Source: Metopolophium dirhodum | Taxonomy: Eukaryota; Arthropoda; Insecta; Hemiptera; Aphididae | DNA length: 64,000 bases | Direction of reading: 5' to 3' | Assembly: GCF_019925205.1 (NCBI RefSeq) | Contig: NC_083562.1 | Coordinates: forward strand, 19,468,001-19,532,000 | Shown: piece after piece, positions 52,501 through 63,970 of the stretch | How positions within the stretch are numbered: the stretch's first letter is position 1 | Layout of the letters: each line of letters opens with the position of its first letter | Notes under the pieces: generated by a model | Told to the model about the DNA's origin: nothing | The model's input: only the letters and a program-made list of their open reading frames with translations | Databases searched by the model: none | Translations under genes and position numbers: made by a program

Positions 52501-54475
52501 ATTTCTTTTTTGTATTCTAAAACCTATTTGCCTGCGGGCGCCAACACCTCCCTTCAATTTTTTTTTTTTAGTAATGTAACTCTCGTTGAATATTTTGTAT
52601 TGACTTGAAAATTGATAACTTGGTGCCCCATGAATTCTTTAAGAAACTAAATATTTTGAATAATTTTTTCTGTTTAAGTTTCGGGGTATTTTAGTTTGAA
52701 CTTCGTTACGTGTGTTTCTACTGTAATTTTTTCTTTTGTTTTCTTAAATCTATTTGCCTGCGGGCGCTAACACCTCCCTTCAATTTTTTTTTTTATGATT
52801 TTAACTCTAGCCAAATTTTTTAAACATTGACGATCTTGTGTCCCATGAATAATCATTCTTTAATAAACTAAATATGTTGAATAGTTTTTTCTGTTTATGT
52901 TTCGGGACATTTTAGTTTGAACTTCGTTATGTTTGTTTCTACTGTAAACTTTTTTCCAAATTTCTTTTTTGTTTTCTAAAATGTATTTTCCTGCGGGCGC
53001 CAACCCCTCCCTTCAATTTTTTTTTTAGTTCTTTAACTCTAGTTGAATATTTTGTATTGACTTGAAAATTGATAACTTGGAGCCCCATGAATTCTTTAAT
53101 GAACTAAATATTTTGAATAGTTTTTTCTGTTTATGTTTCGGGACATTTTAGTTTGAACTCCGTTATGTTTGTTTCTACTGTAAACTTTTTTCCAAATTTC
53201 TTTTTTGTTTTCTAAAATCAATTTGCCTGCGGGCGCCAACACCTCCCTTCAATTTTTTTTTTTAGTACTGTAACTCTAGTTGAATATTTTGTATTGACTG
53301 AAAATTGATAACTTGGTGCCCCATGAATTCTTTAATGAACTAAATATTTTGAATAGTTTTTTCTGTTTATGTTTCGGGACATTTTAGTTTGAACTTCGTT
53401 ATGTTTGTTTCTACTGTAAACTTTTTTCCAAATTTCTTTTTTGTTTTCTAAAATCAATTTGCCTGCGGGCGCCAACACCTCCCTTCAATTTTTTTTTTTT
53501 AGTATTGTAACTCTCGTTGAATATTTTGTATTGACTTGAAAATTGATAACTTGGTGCCCCATGAAAAATAATTCTTTAATGAACTTAATATTTTGAATAG
53601 TTTTTTCTGTTTAAGTCTCGGGACATTTTAGTTTGAACTTCGTTATGTGTGTTTTTTCTAAATTTTTTTCCAAATTTTTTTTTTGTTTTCTAAAATCTAT
53701 TTGCCTGCAAGCGCCAACCCCTCCCTTCAATTTTTTTTTTAGTACTGTAACTCTAGTTGAATATTTTGTATTGACTTGAAAATTGATAACTTGGTGCCCC
53801 ATGAATTCTTTAATGAACTAAATATTTTGAATAGTTTTTTCTGTTTATGTTTCGGGACATTTTAGTTTGAACTCCGTTATGTTTGTTTCTACTGTAAACT
53901 TTTTTCCAAATTTTTTTTTTGTTTTCTAAAATCTATTAACTGCGGGTGCCAACACCTATCTTCAATTTTTTTTTTATGATTTTAACTCTAGCCAAATTTT
54001 TTAAACATTGACAATCTGGTACCCTTTGAATAATTCTTTAATGAACTAAATATTTTGAATAGTTTTTTCTGTTTAAGATTCTGGGCATTTTAGTTTGTAC
54101 TTCGTTATGTGTGTTTCTACTGTAAACTTTTTTCCAAATTTCTTTTTTGTATTCTAAAACCTATTTGCCTGCGGGCGCCAACCCCTCCCTTCAATTTTTT
54201 TTTTATTACTGTAACTCTAGTTGAATATTTTGTATTGACTTGAAAATTGATAACTTGGTGCCCCATGAATTCTTTAAGAAACTAAATATTTTGAATAATT
54301 TTTTCTGTTTAAGTTTCGGGGTATTTTAGTTTGAACTTCGTTACGTGTGTTTCTACTGTAATTTTTTCTTTTGTTTTCTTAAATCTATTTGCCTGCGGGC
54401 GCTAACACCTCCCTTCAATTTTTTTTTTTATGATTTTAACTCTAGCCAAATTTTTTAAACATTGACGATCTTGTG
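49311..54475 (+). repeat. Higher-order repeat, 1637-bp period, three copies plus part
   Basis: TGCAAGCGCC cores at 50432, 52069 and 53706 and GTTGAATATT at 49311 and 50948 define a 1637-bp period. Units are about 49311-50947, 50948-52584 and 52585-54221, with a partial fourth to about 54475. By eye the copies are almost identical over hundreds of bases, the most homogeneous part of the window. Each unit contains an M4 cassette, a TTTTCCTGCGGG monomer, two type A monomers, an AAAATAATTC junction, a type B monomer with the CAAGC core, and an M2. Confidence 0.85.
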
Positions 54476-57060
54476 CCCCATGAATAATCATTCTTTAATG
54501 AACTAAATATTTTGAATAGTTTTGTCTGTTTAAGTCTCGGGACATTTTAGTTTGAACTTCGTTATGTTTGTTTCTACTGTAAACTTTTTTCCAAATTTCT
54601 TTTTTGTTTTCTAAAATCAATTTGCCTGCGGGCGCCAACACCTCCCTTCAATTTTTTTTTGTAGTACTGTAACTCTAGTTGAATATTTTGTATTGACTTG
54701 AAAATTGATAACTTGGTGCCCCATGAAAAATCATTCTTTAATGAACTTAATATTTTGAATAGTTTTTTCTAAATTTTTTTCAAATTTTTTTTTTTGTTTT
54801 CTAAAATGTATTTGCCTGCGGGCGCCAACCCCTCCCTTCAATTTTTTTTTTAGTACTTTAACTCTAGTTGAATATTTTGTATTGACTTGAAAATTGATAA
54901 CTTGGTGCCCCATGAATTCTTTAAGAAACTAAATATTTTGAATAATTTTTTCTGTTTAAGTTTCGGGGTATTTTAGTTTGAACTTCGTTACGTGTGTTTC
55001 TACTGTAATTTTTTCTTTTGTTTTCTTAAATCTATTTGCCTGCGGGCGCTAACACCTCCCTTCAATTTTTTTTTTTTATGATTTTAACTCTAGCCAAATT
55101 TTTTAAACATTGACGATCTGGTGTCCCATGAATAATCATTCTTTAATAAACTAAATATTTTGAATAGTTTTTTCTGTTTATGTTTCGGGACATTTTAGTT
55201 TGAACTTCGTTATGTTTGTTTCTACTGTAAACTTTTTTCCAAATTTCTTTTTTGTTTTCTAAAATCAATTTGCCTGCGGGCGCCAACACCTCCCTTCAAT
55301 TTTTTTTTTTAGTACTGTAACTCTAGTTGAATATTTTTTATTGACTGAAAATTGATAACTTTGTGCCCCATGAATAATCATTCTTTAATGAACTAAATAT
55401 TTTGAATAGTTTTTTCTGTTTATGTTTCGGGACATTTTAGTTTGAACTCCGTTATGTTTGTTTCTACTGTAAACTTTTTTCCAAATTTCTTTTTTGTTTT
55501 CTAAAATCAATTTGCCTGCGGGCGCCAACACCTCCCTTCAAATTTTTTTTTAGTACTGTAACTGTAGTTGAATATTTTGTATTGACTGAAAATTGATAAC
55601 TTGGTGCCCCATGAATTCTTTAATGAACTAAATATTTTGAATAGTTTTTTCTGTTTATGTTTCGGGACATTTTAGTTTGAACTTCGTTATGTTTGTTTCT
55701 ACTGTAAACTTTTTTCCAAATTTCTTTTTTGTTTTCTAAAATCAATTTGCCTGCGGGCGCCAACACCTCCCTTCAATTTTTTTTTTTTAGTATTGTAACT
55801 TTTGTTGAATATTTTGTATTGACTTAAAAATTGATAACTTGGTGCCCCATGAAAAATCATTCTTTAATGAACTTAATATTTTGAATATTTTTTTCTAAAT
55901 TTTTTTCAAATTTTTTTTTTTGTTTTCTAAAATGTATTTGCCTGCGGGCGCCAACCCCTCCCTTCAATTTTTCTTTTAGTACTTTAACTCTAGTTGAATA
56001 TTTTGTATTGACTTGAAAATTGATAACTTGGTGCCCCATGAATTCTTTAATGAACTAAATATTTTGAATAGTTTTTTCTGTTTATGTTTCGGGACATTTT
56101 AGTTTGAACTCCGTTATGTTTGTTTCTACTGTAAACTTTTTTCCAAATTTCTTTTTTGTTTTCTAAAATCAATTTGCCTGCGGGCACCAACACCTCCCTT
56201 CAATTTTTTTTTTTAGTACTGTAACTCTAGTTGAATATTTTGTATTGACTGAAAATTGATAACTTTGTGCCCCATGAATAATCATTCTTTAATGAACTAA
56301 ATATTTTGAATAGTTTTTTCTGTTTAAGTCTCTGGACATTTTAGTTTGAACTTCGTTATGTGTGTTTTTTCTAAATTTTTTTCCAAATTTTTTTTTTGTT
56401 TTCTAAAATCTATTTGCCTGCGGGCGCCAACCCCTCCCTTCAATTTTTTTTTTAGTACTGTAACTCTAGTTGAATATTTTGTATTGACTTGAAAATTGAT
56501 AACTTGGTGCCCCATGAAAAATCATTCTTTAATGAACTTAATATTTTGAATAATTTTTTCTAAATTTTTTTCAAATTTTTTTTTTTGTTTTCTAAAATGT
56601 TTTTGCCTTCGGGCGCCAACCCCTCCCTTCAATTTTTTTTTTAGTACTTTAACTCTAGTTGAATATTTTGTATTGACTTGAAAATTGATAACTTGGTGCC
56701 CCATGAATTCTTTAATGAACTAAATATTTTGAATAGTTTTTTCTGTTTATGTTTCGGGACATTTTAGTTTGAACTCCGTTATGTTTGTTTCTACTGTAAA
56801 CTTTTTTCCAAATTTCTTTTTTGTTTTCTAAAATCAATTTGCCTGCGGGCGCCAACACCTCCCTTCAATTTTTTTTTTTTAGTATTGTAACTCTCGTTGA
56901 ATATTTTGTATTGACTTGAAAATTGATAACTTGGTGCCCCATGAAAAATCATTCTTTAATGAACTAAATATTTTGAATAGTTTTTTCTGTTTATGTTTCG
57001 GGACATTTTAGTTTGAACTCCGTTATGTTTGTTTCTACTGTAAACTTTTTTCCAAATTTC
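54476..57060 (+). repeat. Displaced copy of the 33-37 kb satellite block
   Basis: Markers here match two earlier places: CCCCATGAAAAATC at 54719 corresponds to 33421, and AACTGTAG at 55560 to 34261 (offset about 21298). From about 55.8 kb the offset becomes 19710 (TTGATAACTTGG at 36121 and 55831; type B monomers at 36614 and 56324). The change of offset equals the difference between parallel parts of the 1831-bp repeat. The match ends at a hybrid monomer near 57060. Confidence 0.7.
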
Positions 57061-58799
57061 TTTTTTGTTTTCTTAAATCTATTTGCCTGCGGGCGCTAAC
57101 ACCTCCCTTCAATTTTTTTTTTTTATGATTTTAACTCTAGCCAAATTTTTTAAACATTGACAATCTGGTGTCCCATGAATAATCATTCTTTAATAAACTA
57201 AATATTTTGAATAGTTTTTTCTGTTTATGTTTCGGGACATTTTAGTTTGAACTTCGTTATGTGTGTTTTTTCTAAATTTTTTCCAAATTTTTTTTTTGTT
57301 TTCTAAAATCTATTTGCCTGCAGGCGCCAACCCCTCCCTTCAATTTTTTTTTTAGTACTGTAACTCTAGTTGAATATTTTGTATTGACTTGAAAATTGAT
57401 AACTTGGTGCCCCATGAATTCTTTAATGAACTAAATATTTTGAATAGTTTTTTCTGTTTATGTTTCGGGACATTTTAGTTTGAACTCCGTTATGTTTGTT
57501 TCTACTGTAAACTTTTTTCCAAATTTCTTTTTCGTTTTCTAAAATCAATTTACCTGCGGGCACCAACACCTCCCTTCAATTTTTTTTTTTAGTACTGTAA
57601 CTCTAGTTGAATATTTTGTATTGACTGAAAATTGATAACTTTGTGCCCCATGAATAATCATTCTTTAATGAACTAAATATTTTGAATAGTTTTTTCTGTT
57701 TAAGTCTCGGGACATTTTAGTTTGAACTTCGTTATGTGTGTTTTTTCTAAATTTTTTTCCAAATTTTTTTTTTGTTTTCTAAAATCTATTTGCCTGCGGG
57801 CGCCAACCCCTCCCTTCAATTTTTTTTTTAGTACTTTAACTCTAGTTGAATATTTTGTATTGACTTGAAAATTGATAACTTGGTGCCCCATGAATTCTTT
57901 AATGAACTAAATATTTTGAATAGTTTTTTCTGTTTATGTTTCGGGACATTTTAGTTTGAACTCCGTTATGTTTGTTTCTTCTGTAAACTTTTTTCCAAAT
58001 TTTTTTTTTGTTTTCTAAAATCTATTTAACTGCGGGTGCCAACACCTATCTTCAATTTTTTTTTTATGATTTTAACTCTAGCCAAATTTTTTAAACATTG
58101 ACAATCTGGTACCCTTTGAATAATTCTTTAATGAACTAAATATTTTGAATAGTTTTTTCTGTTTAAGATTCTGGGCATTTTAGTTTGTACTTCGTTATGT
58201 GTGTTTCTACTGTAAACTTTTTTCCAAATTTCTTTTTTGTTTTCTAAAATCAATTTGCCTGCGGGCGCCAACACCTCCCTTCAATTTTTTTTTTTTAGTA
58301 TTGTAACTCTCGTTGAATATTTTGTATTGACTTGAAAATTGATAACTTGGTGCCCCATGAATTCTTTAATGAACTAAATATTTTGAATAGTTTTTTCTGT
58401 TTATGTTTCGGGACATTTTAGTTTGAACTCCGTTATGTTTGTTTCTACTGTAAACTTTTTTCCAAATTTCTTTTTTGTTTTCTAAAGTCAATTTGCCTGC
58501 GGGCGCCAACACCTCCCTTCAATTTTTTTTTTTATGATTTTAACTCTAGCCAAATTTTTTAAACATTGACAATCTGGTACCCTTTGAAAAATTCTTTAAT
58601 GAACTAAATATTTTGAATAGTTTTTTCTGTTTAAGATTCTGGGCATTTTAGTTTGTACTTCGTTATGTGTGTTTCTACTGTAAACTTTTTTCCAAATTTC
58701 TTTTTTGTTTTCTAAAATCAATTTGCCTGCGGGCGCCAACCCCTCCCTTCAATTTTTTTTTTATTACTGTAACTCTAGTTGAATATTTTGTATTGACTT

Positions 58800-59390
58800 G
58801 AAAATTGATAACTTGGTGGCCCATGAATAATCATTCTTTAAGAAACTAAATATTTTGAATAATTTTTTCTGTTTAAGTTTCGGGACATTTTAGTTTAAAC
58901 TTCGTTATGTGTGTTTCTACTGTAATTTTTTTTTTGTTTTCTTAAATCTACTTGCCTGCGGGCGCCAACACCTCCCTTCAATTTTTTTTATTTATGATTT
59001 GAACTCTAGCCAAATTTTTTAAACATTGACAATCTGGTGCCCCATGAATAATCATTCTAAATATTTTGAATAGTTTTTTCTGTTTAAGATTCTGGGCATT
59101 TTTGTTAGTACTTCGTAATGTGTGTTTCTACCGTAAATTTTTTTTTGGTTTTCTAAATTGCGTTTGCCCGCGGGCGCCAACACCTCCCTTCAATTTTTTT
59201 TTATGATTTTAACTCTAGCCAAATTTTTTAAACATTGACAATCTGGTGCCCCATGAATAATCATTCTAAATATTTTGAATAGTTTTTTCTGTTTAAGATT
59301 CTGGGCATTTCAGTTTGTACATTGTAATGAGTATTCATACAGTAAAATCTATTTGCCTGCGGGCGCCAACACCTCCCTTCAATTTTTTTT
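58800..59390 (+). repeat. Divergent monomer island inside the array
   Basis: Monomers here differ from all other types. Two successive units lack TTTAATGAAC (CATTCTAAATATTTTG near 59053 and 59264), giving spacings of 209 and 200 bp between CCCCAT boxes at 59040, 59249 and 59449. Unique words include TTTGTTAGTACTTCGTAATG, CTACCGTAAATT, TGCGTTTGCCCGCGGGCGCC, CATTGTAATGAGTATTC and ATACAGTAAAATC. One unit has lost its whole tail between ATACAGTAAAA and TCTATTTGCC. They look like older monomers that escaped homogenisation. Confidence 0.75.
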
Positions 59391-62300
59391 TTAGTACTTT
59401 AACTCTAGTTGAATATTTTGTATTGACTTGAAAATTGATAACTTGGTGCCCCATGAATTCTTTAATGAACTAAATATTTTGAATAGTTTTTTCTGTTTAT
59501 GTTTCGGGACATTTTAGTTTGAACTCCGTTATGTTTGTTTCTACTGTAAACTTTTTTCCAAATTTTTTTTTTGTTTTCTAAAATCTATTTAACTGCGGGT
59601 GCCAACACCTATCTTCAATTTTATTTTTATGATTTTAACTCTAGCCAAATTTTTTAAACATTGACAATCTGGTACCCTTTGAATAATTCTTTAATGAACT
59701 AAATATTTTGAATAGTTTTTTCTGTTTAAGATTCTGGGCATTTTAGTTTGTACTTCGTTATGTGTGTTTCTACTGTAAACTTTTTTCCAAATTTCTTTTT
59801 TGTATTCTAAAATCAATTTGCCTGCGGGCGCCAACACCTCCCTTCAATTTTTTTTTTTTAGTATTGTAACTCTCGTTGAATATTTTGTATTGACTTGAAA
59901 ATTGATAACTTGGTGCCCCATGAATTCTTTAATGAACTAAATATTTTGAATAGTTTTTTCTGTTTATGTTTCGGGACATTTTAGTTTGAACTCCGTTATG
60001 TTTGTTTCTACTGTAAACTTTTTTCCAAATTTCTTTTTTGTTTTCTAAAGTCAATTTGCCTGCGGGCGCCAACACCTCCCTTCAATTTTTTTTTTTATGA
60101 TTTGAACTCTAGCCAAATTTTTTAAACATTGACAATCTGGTACCCTTTGAATAATTCTTTAATGAACTAAATATTTTGAATAGTTTTTTCTGTTTAAGAT
60201 TCTGGGCATTTTAGTTTGTACTTCGTTATGTGTGTTTCTACTGTAAACTTTTTTCCAAATTTCTTTTTTGTTTTCTAAAACCTATTTGCCAGCGGGCGCC
60301 AACACCTCCCTTCAATTTTTTTTTTATTACTGTAACTCTAGTTGAATATTTTGTATTGACTTGAAAATTGATAACTTGGTGCCCCATGAATTCTTTAATG
60401 AACTAAATATTTTGAATAGTTTTTTCTGTTTATGTTTCGGGACATTTTAGTTTGGACTCCGTTATGTTTGTTTCTACTGTAAACTTTTTTCCTAATTTCT
60501 TTTTTGTTTTCTAAAATCAATTTGCCTGCGGGCACCAACACCTCCCTTCAATTTTTTTTTTTAGTACTGTAACTCTAGTTGAATATTTTGTATTGACTGA
60601 AAATTGATAACTTTGTGCCCCATGAATAATCATTCTTTAATGAACTACATATTTTGAATAGTTTTTTCTGTTTAAGTCTCGGGACATTTTAGTTTGAACT
60701 TCGTTATGTGTGTTTTTTAGAAATTTTTTTCAAATTTTTTTTTTTGTTTTCTAAAATGTATTTGCCTTCGGGCGCCAACCCCTCCCTTCAATTTTTTTTT
60801 TAGTACTTTAACTCTAGTTGAATATTTTGTATTGACTTGAAAATTGATAACTTGGTGCCCCATGAATTCTTTAATGAACTAAATATTTTGAATAGTTTTT
60901 TCTGTTTATGTTTCGGGACATTTTAGTTTGAACTCCGTTATGTTTGTTTCTACTGTAAACTATTTTCCAAATTTTTTTTTTGTTTTCTAAAATCTATTTA
61001 ACTGCTGGTGCCAACACCTATCTTCAATTTTTTTTTTATGATTTTAACTCTAGCCAAATTTTTTAAACATTGACAATCTGGTACCCTTTGAATAATTCTT
61101 TAATGAACTAAATATTTTGAATAGTTTTTTCTGTTTAAGATTCTGGGCATTTTAGTTTGTACTTCGTTATGTGTGTTTCTACTGTAAACTTTTTTCCAAA
61201 TTTCTTTTTTGTTTTCTAAAATCAATTTGCCTGCGGGCGCTAACCCCTCCCTTCAATTTTTTTTTTATTACTGTAACTCTAGTTGAATATTTTGTATTGA
61301 CTTGAAAATTGATAACTTGGTGGCCCATGAATAATCATTCTTTAAGAAACTAAATATTTTGAATAATTTTTTCTGTTTAAGTTTCGGGACATTTTAGTTT
61401 AAACTTCGTTATGTGTGTTTCTACTGTAATTTTTTTTTTGTTTTCTTAAATCTACTTGCCTGCGGGCGCCAACACCTTCCTTCAATTTTTTTTTTTTAGT
61501 ATTGTAACTCTCGTTGAATATTTTGTATTGACTTGAAAATTGATAACTTGGTGCCCCATGAATTCTTTAATGAACTTAATATTTTGAATAGTTTTTTCTA
61601 AATTTTTTTCAAATTTTTTTTTTTGTTTTCTAAAATGTATTTGCCTTCGGGCGCCGACCCCTCCCTTCAATTTTTTTTTTAGTACTTTAACTCTAGTTGA
61701 ATATTTTGTATTGACTTGAAAATTGATAACTTGGTGCCCCATGAATTCTTTAATGAACTAAATATTTTGAATAGTTTTTTCTGTTTATGTTTCGGGACAT
61801 TTTAGTTTGAACTCCGTTATGTTTGTTTCTACTGTAAACTTTTTTCCAAATTTTTTTTTTGTTTTCTAAAATCTATTTAACTGCGGGTGCCAACACCTAT
61901 CTTCAATTTTATTTTTATGATTTTAACTCTAGCCAAATTTTTTAAACATTGACAATCTGGTACCCTTTGAATAATTCTTTTATGAACTAAATATTTTGAA
62001 TAGTTTTTTCTGTTTAAGATTCTGGGCATTTTAGTTTGTACTTCGTTATGTGTGTTTCTACTGTAAACTTTTTTCCAAATTTCTTTTTTTGTTTTCTAAA
62101 ATCAATTTGCCTGCGGGCGCCAACACCTCCCTTCAATTTTTTTTTTTTAGTATTGTAACTCTCGTTGAATATTTTGTATTGACTTGAAAATTGATAACTT
62201 GGTGCCCCATGAATTCTTTAATGAACTAAATATTTTGAATAGTTTTTTCTGTTTATGTTTCGGGACATTTTAGTTTGAACTCCGTTATGTTTGTTTCTAC

Positions 62301-63970
62301 TGTAAACTTTTTTCCAAATTTCTTTTTTGTTTTCTAAAGTCAATTTGCCTGCGGGCGCCAACACCTCCCTTCAATTTTTTTTTTTATGATTTTAACTCTA
62401 GCCAAATTTTTTAAACATTGACAATCTGGTACCCTTTGAATAATTCTTTAATGAACTAAATATTTTGAATAGTTTTTTCTGTTTAAGATTCTGGGCATTT
62501 TAGTTTGTACTTCGTTATGTGTGTTTCTACTGTAAACTTTTTTCCAAATTTCTTTTTTGTTTTCTAAAACCTATTTGCCTGCGGGCGCCAACACCTCCCT
62601 TCAATTTTTTTTTTATTACTGTAACTCTAGTTGAATATTTTGTATTGACTTGAAAATTGATAACTTGGTGCCCCATGAATTCTTTAATGAACTAAATATT
62701 TTGAATAGTTTTTTCTGTTTATGTTTCGGGACATTTTAGTTTGGACTCCGTTATGTTTGTTTCTACTGTAAACTTTTTTCCTAATTTCTTTTTTGTTTTC
62801 TAAAATCAATTTGCCTGCGGGCACCAACACCTCCCTTCAATTTTTTTTTTTAGTACTGTAACTCTAGTTGAATATTTTGTATTGACTGAAAATTGATAAC
62901 TTTGTGCCCCATGAATAATCATTCTTTAATGAACTACATATTTTGAATAGTTTTTTCTGTTTAAGTCTCGGGACATTTTAGTTTGAACTTCGTTATGTGT
63001 GTTTTTTAGAAATTTTTTTCAAATTTTTTTTTTTGTTTTCTAAAATGTATTTGCCTTCGGGCGCCAACCCCTCCCTTCAATTTTTTTTTTAGTACTTTAA
63101 CTCTAGTTGAATATTTTGTATTGACTTGAAAATTGATAACTTGGTGCCCCATGAATTCTTTAATGAACTAAATATTTTGAATAGTTTTTTCTGTTTATGT
63201 TTCGGGACATTTTAGTTTGAACTCCGTTATGTTTGTTTCTACTGTAAACTATTTTCCAAATTTTTTTTTTGTTTTCTAAAATCTATTTAACTGCGGGTGC
63301 CAACACCTATCTTCAATTTTTTTTTTATGATTTTAACTCTAGCCAAATTTTTTAAACATTGACAATCTGGTACCCTTTGAATAATTCTTTAATGAACTAA
63401 ATATTTTGAATAGTTTTTTCTGTTTAAGATTCTGGGCATTTTAGTTTGTACTTCGTTATGTGTGTTTCTACTGTAAACTTTTTTCCAAATTTCTTTTTTG
63501 TTTTCTAAAATCAATTTGCCTGCGGGCGCTAACCCCTCCCTTCAATTTTTTTTTTATTACTGTAACTCTAGTTGAATATTTTGTATTGACTTGAAAATTG
63601 ATAACTTGGTGGCCCATGAATAATCATTCTTTAAGAAACTAAATATTTTGAATAATTTTTTCTGTTTAAGTTTCGGGACATTTTAGTTTAAACTTCGTTA
63701 TGTGTGTTTCTACTGTAATTTTTTTTTTGTTTTCTTAAATCTACTTGCCTGCGGGCGCCAACACCTTCCTTCAATTTTTTTTTTTTAGTATTGTAACTCT
63801 CGTTGAATATTTTGTATTGACTTGAAAATTGATAACTTGGTGCCCCATGAATTCTTTAATGAACTTAATATTTTGAATAGTTTTTTCTAAATTTTTTTCA
63901 AATTTTTTTTTTTGTTTTCTAAAATGTATTTGCCTTCGGGCGCCGACCCCTCCCTTCAATTTTTTTTTTA
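59391..63970 (+). repeat. Higher-order repeat, 2289-bp period, two copies
   Basis: The private variant TGAACTACAT occurs at 60641 and 62930, and GCGCCGACCCC near 61653 and 63942, each 2289 bp apart. ATTTTTATG recurs at 59623 and 61911 (2288 bp) because of one extra T in a T-tract near 62090. Copies run about 59391-61680 and 61681-63970, and the window ends at the start of what may be a third. Units contain A, M2, A, M2, B/S hybrids with TTTTTTAGAAATTT, and an M4 relative with GTGGCCCATG. Confidence 0.85.

Noticed and set aside
7029..63959. More than 40 minus-strand frames beginning MGHQVINFQV as a tandem gene family
   Set aside because: Each maps onto one short or type B satellite monomer and starts and stops at fixed monomer landmarks. 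Lysine runs come from A-tracts, and sister monomers with the same flanks lack the frame. They are repeat by-products.
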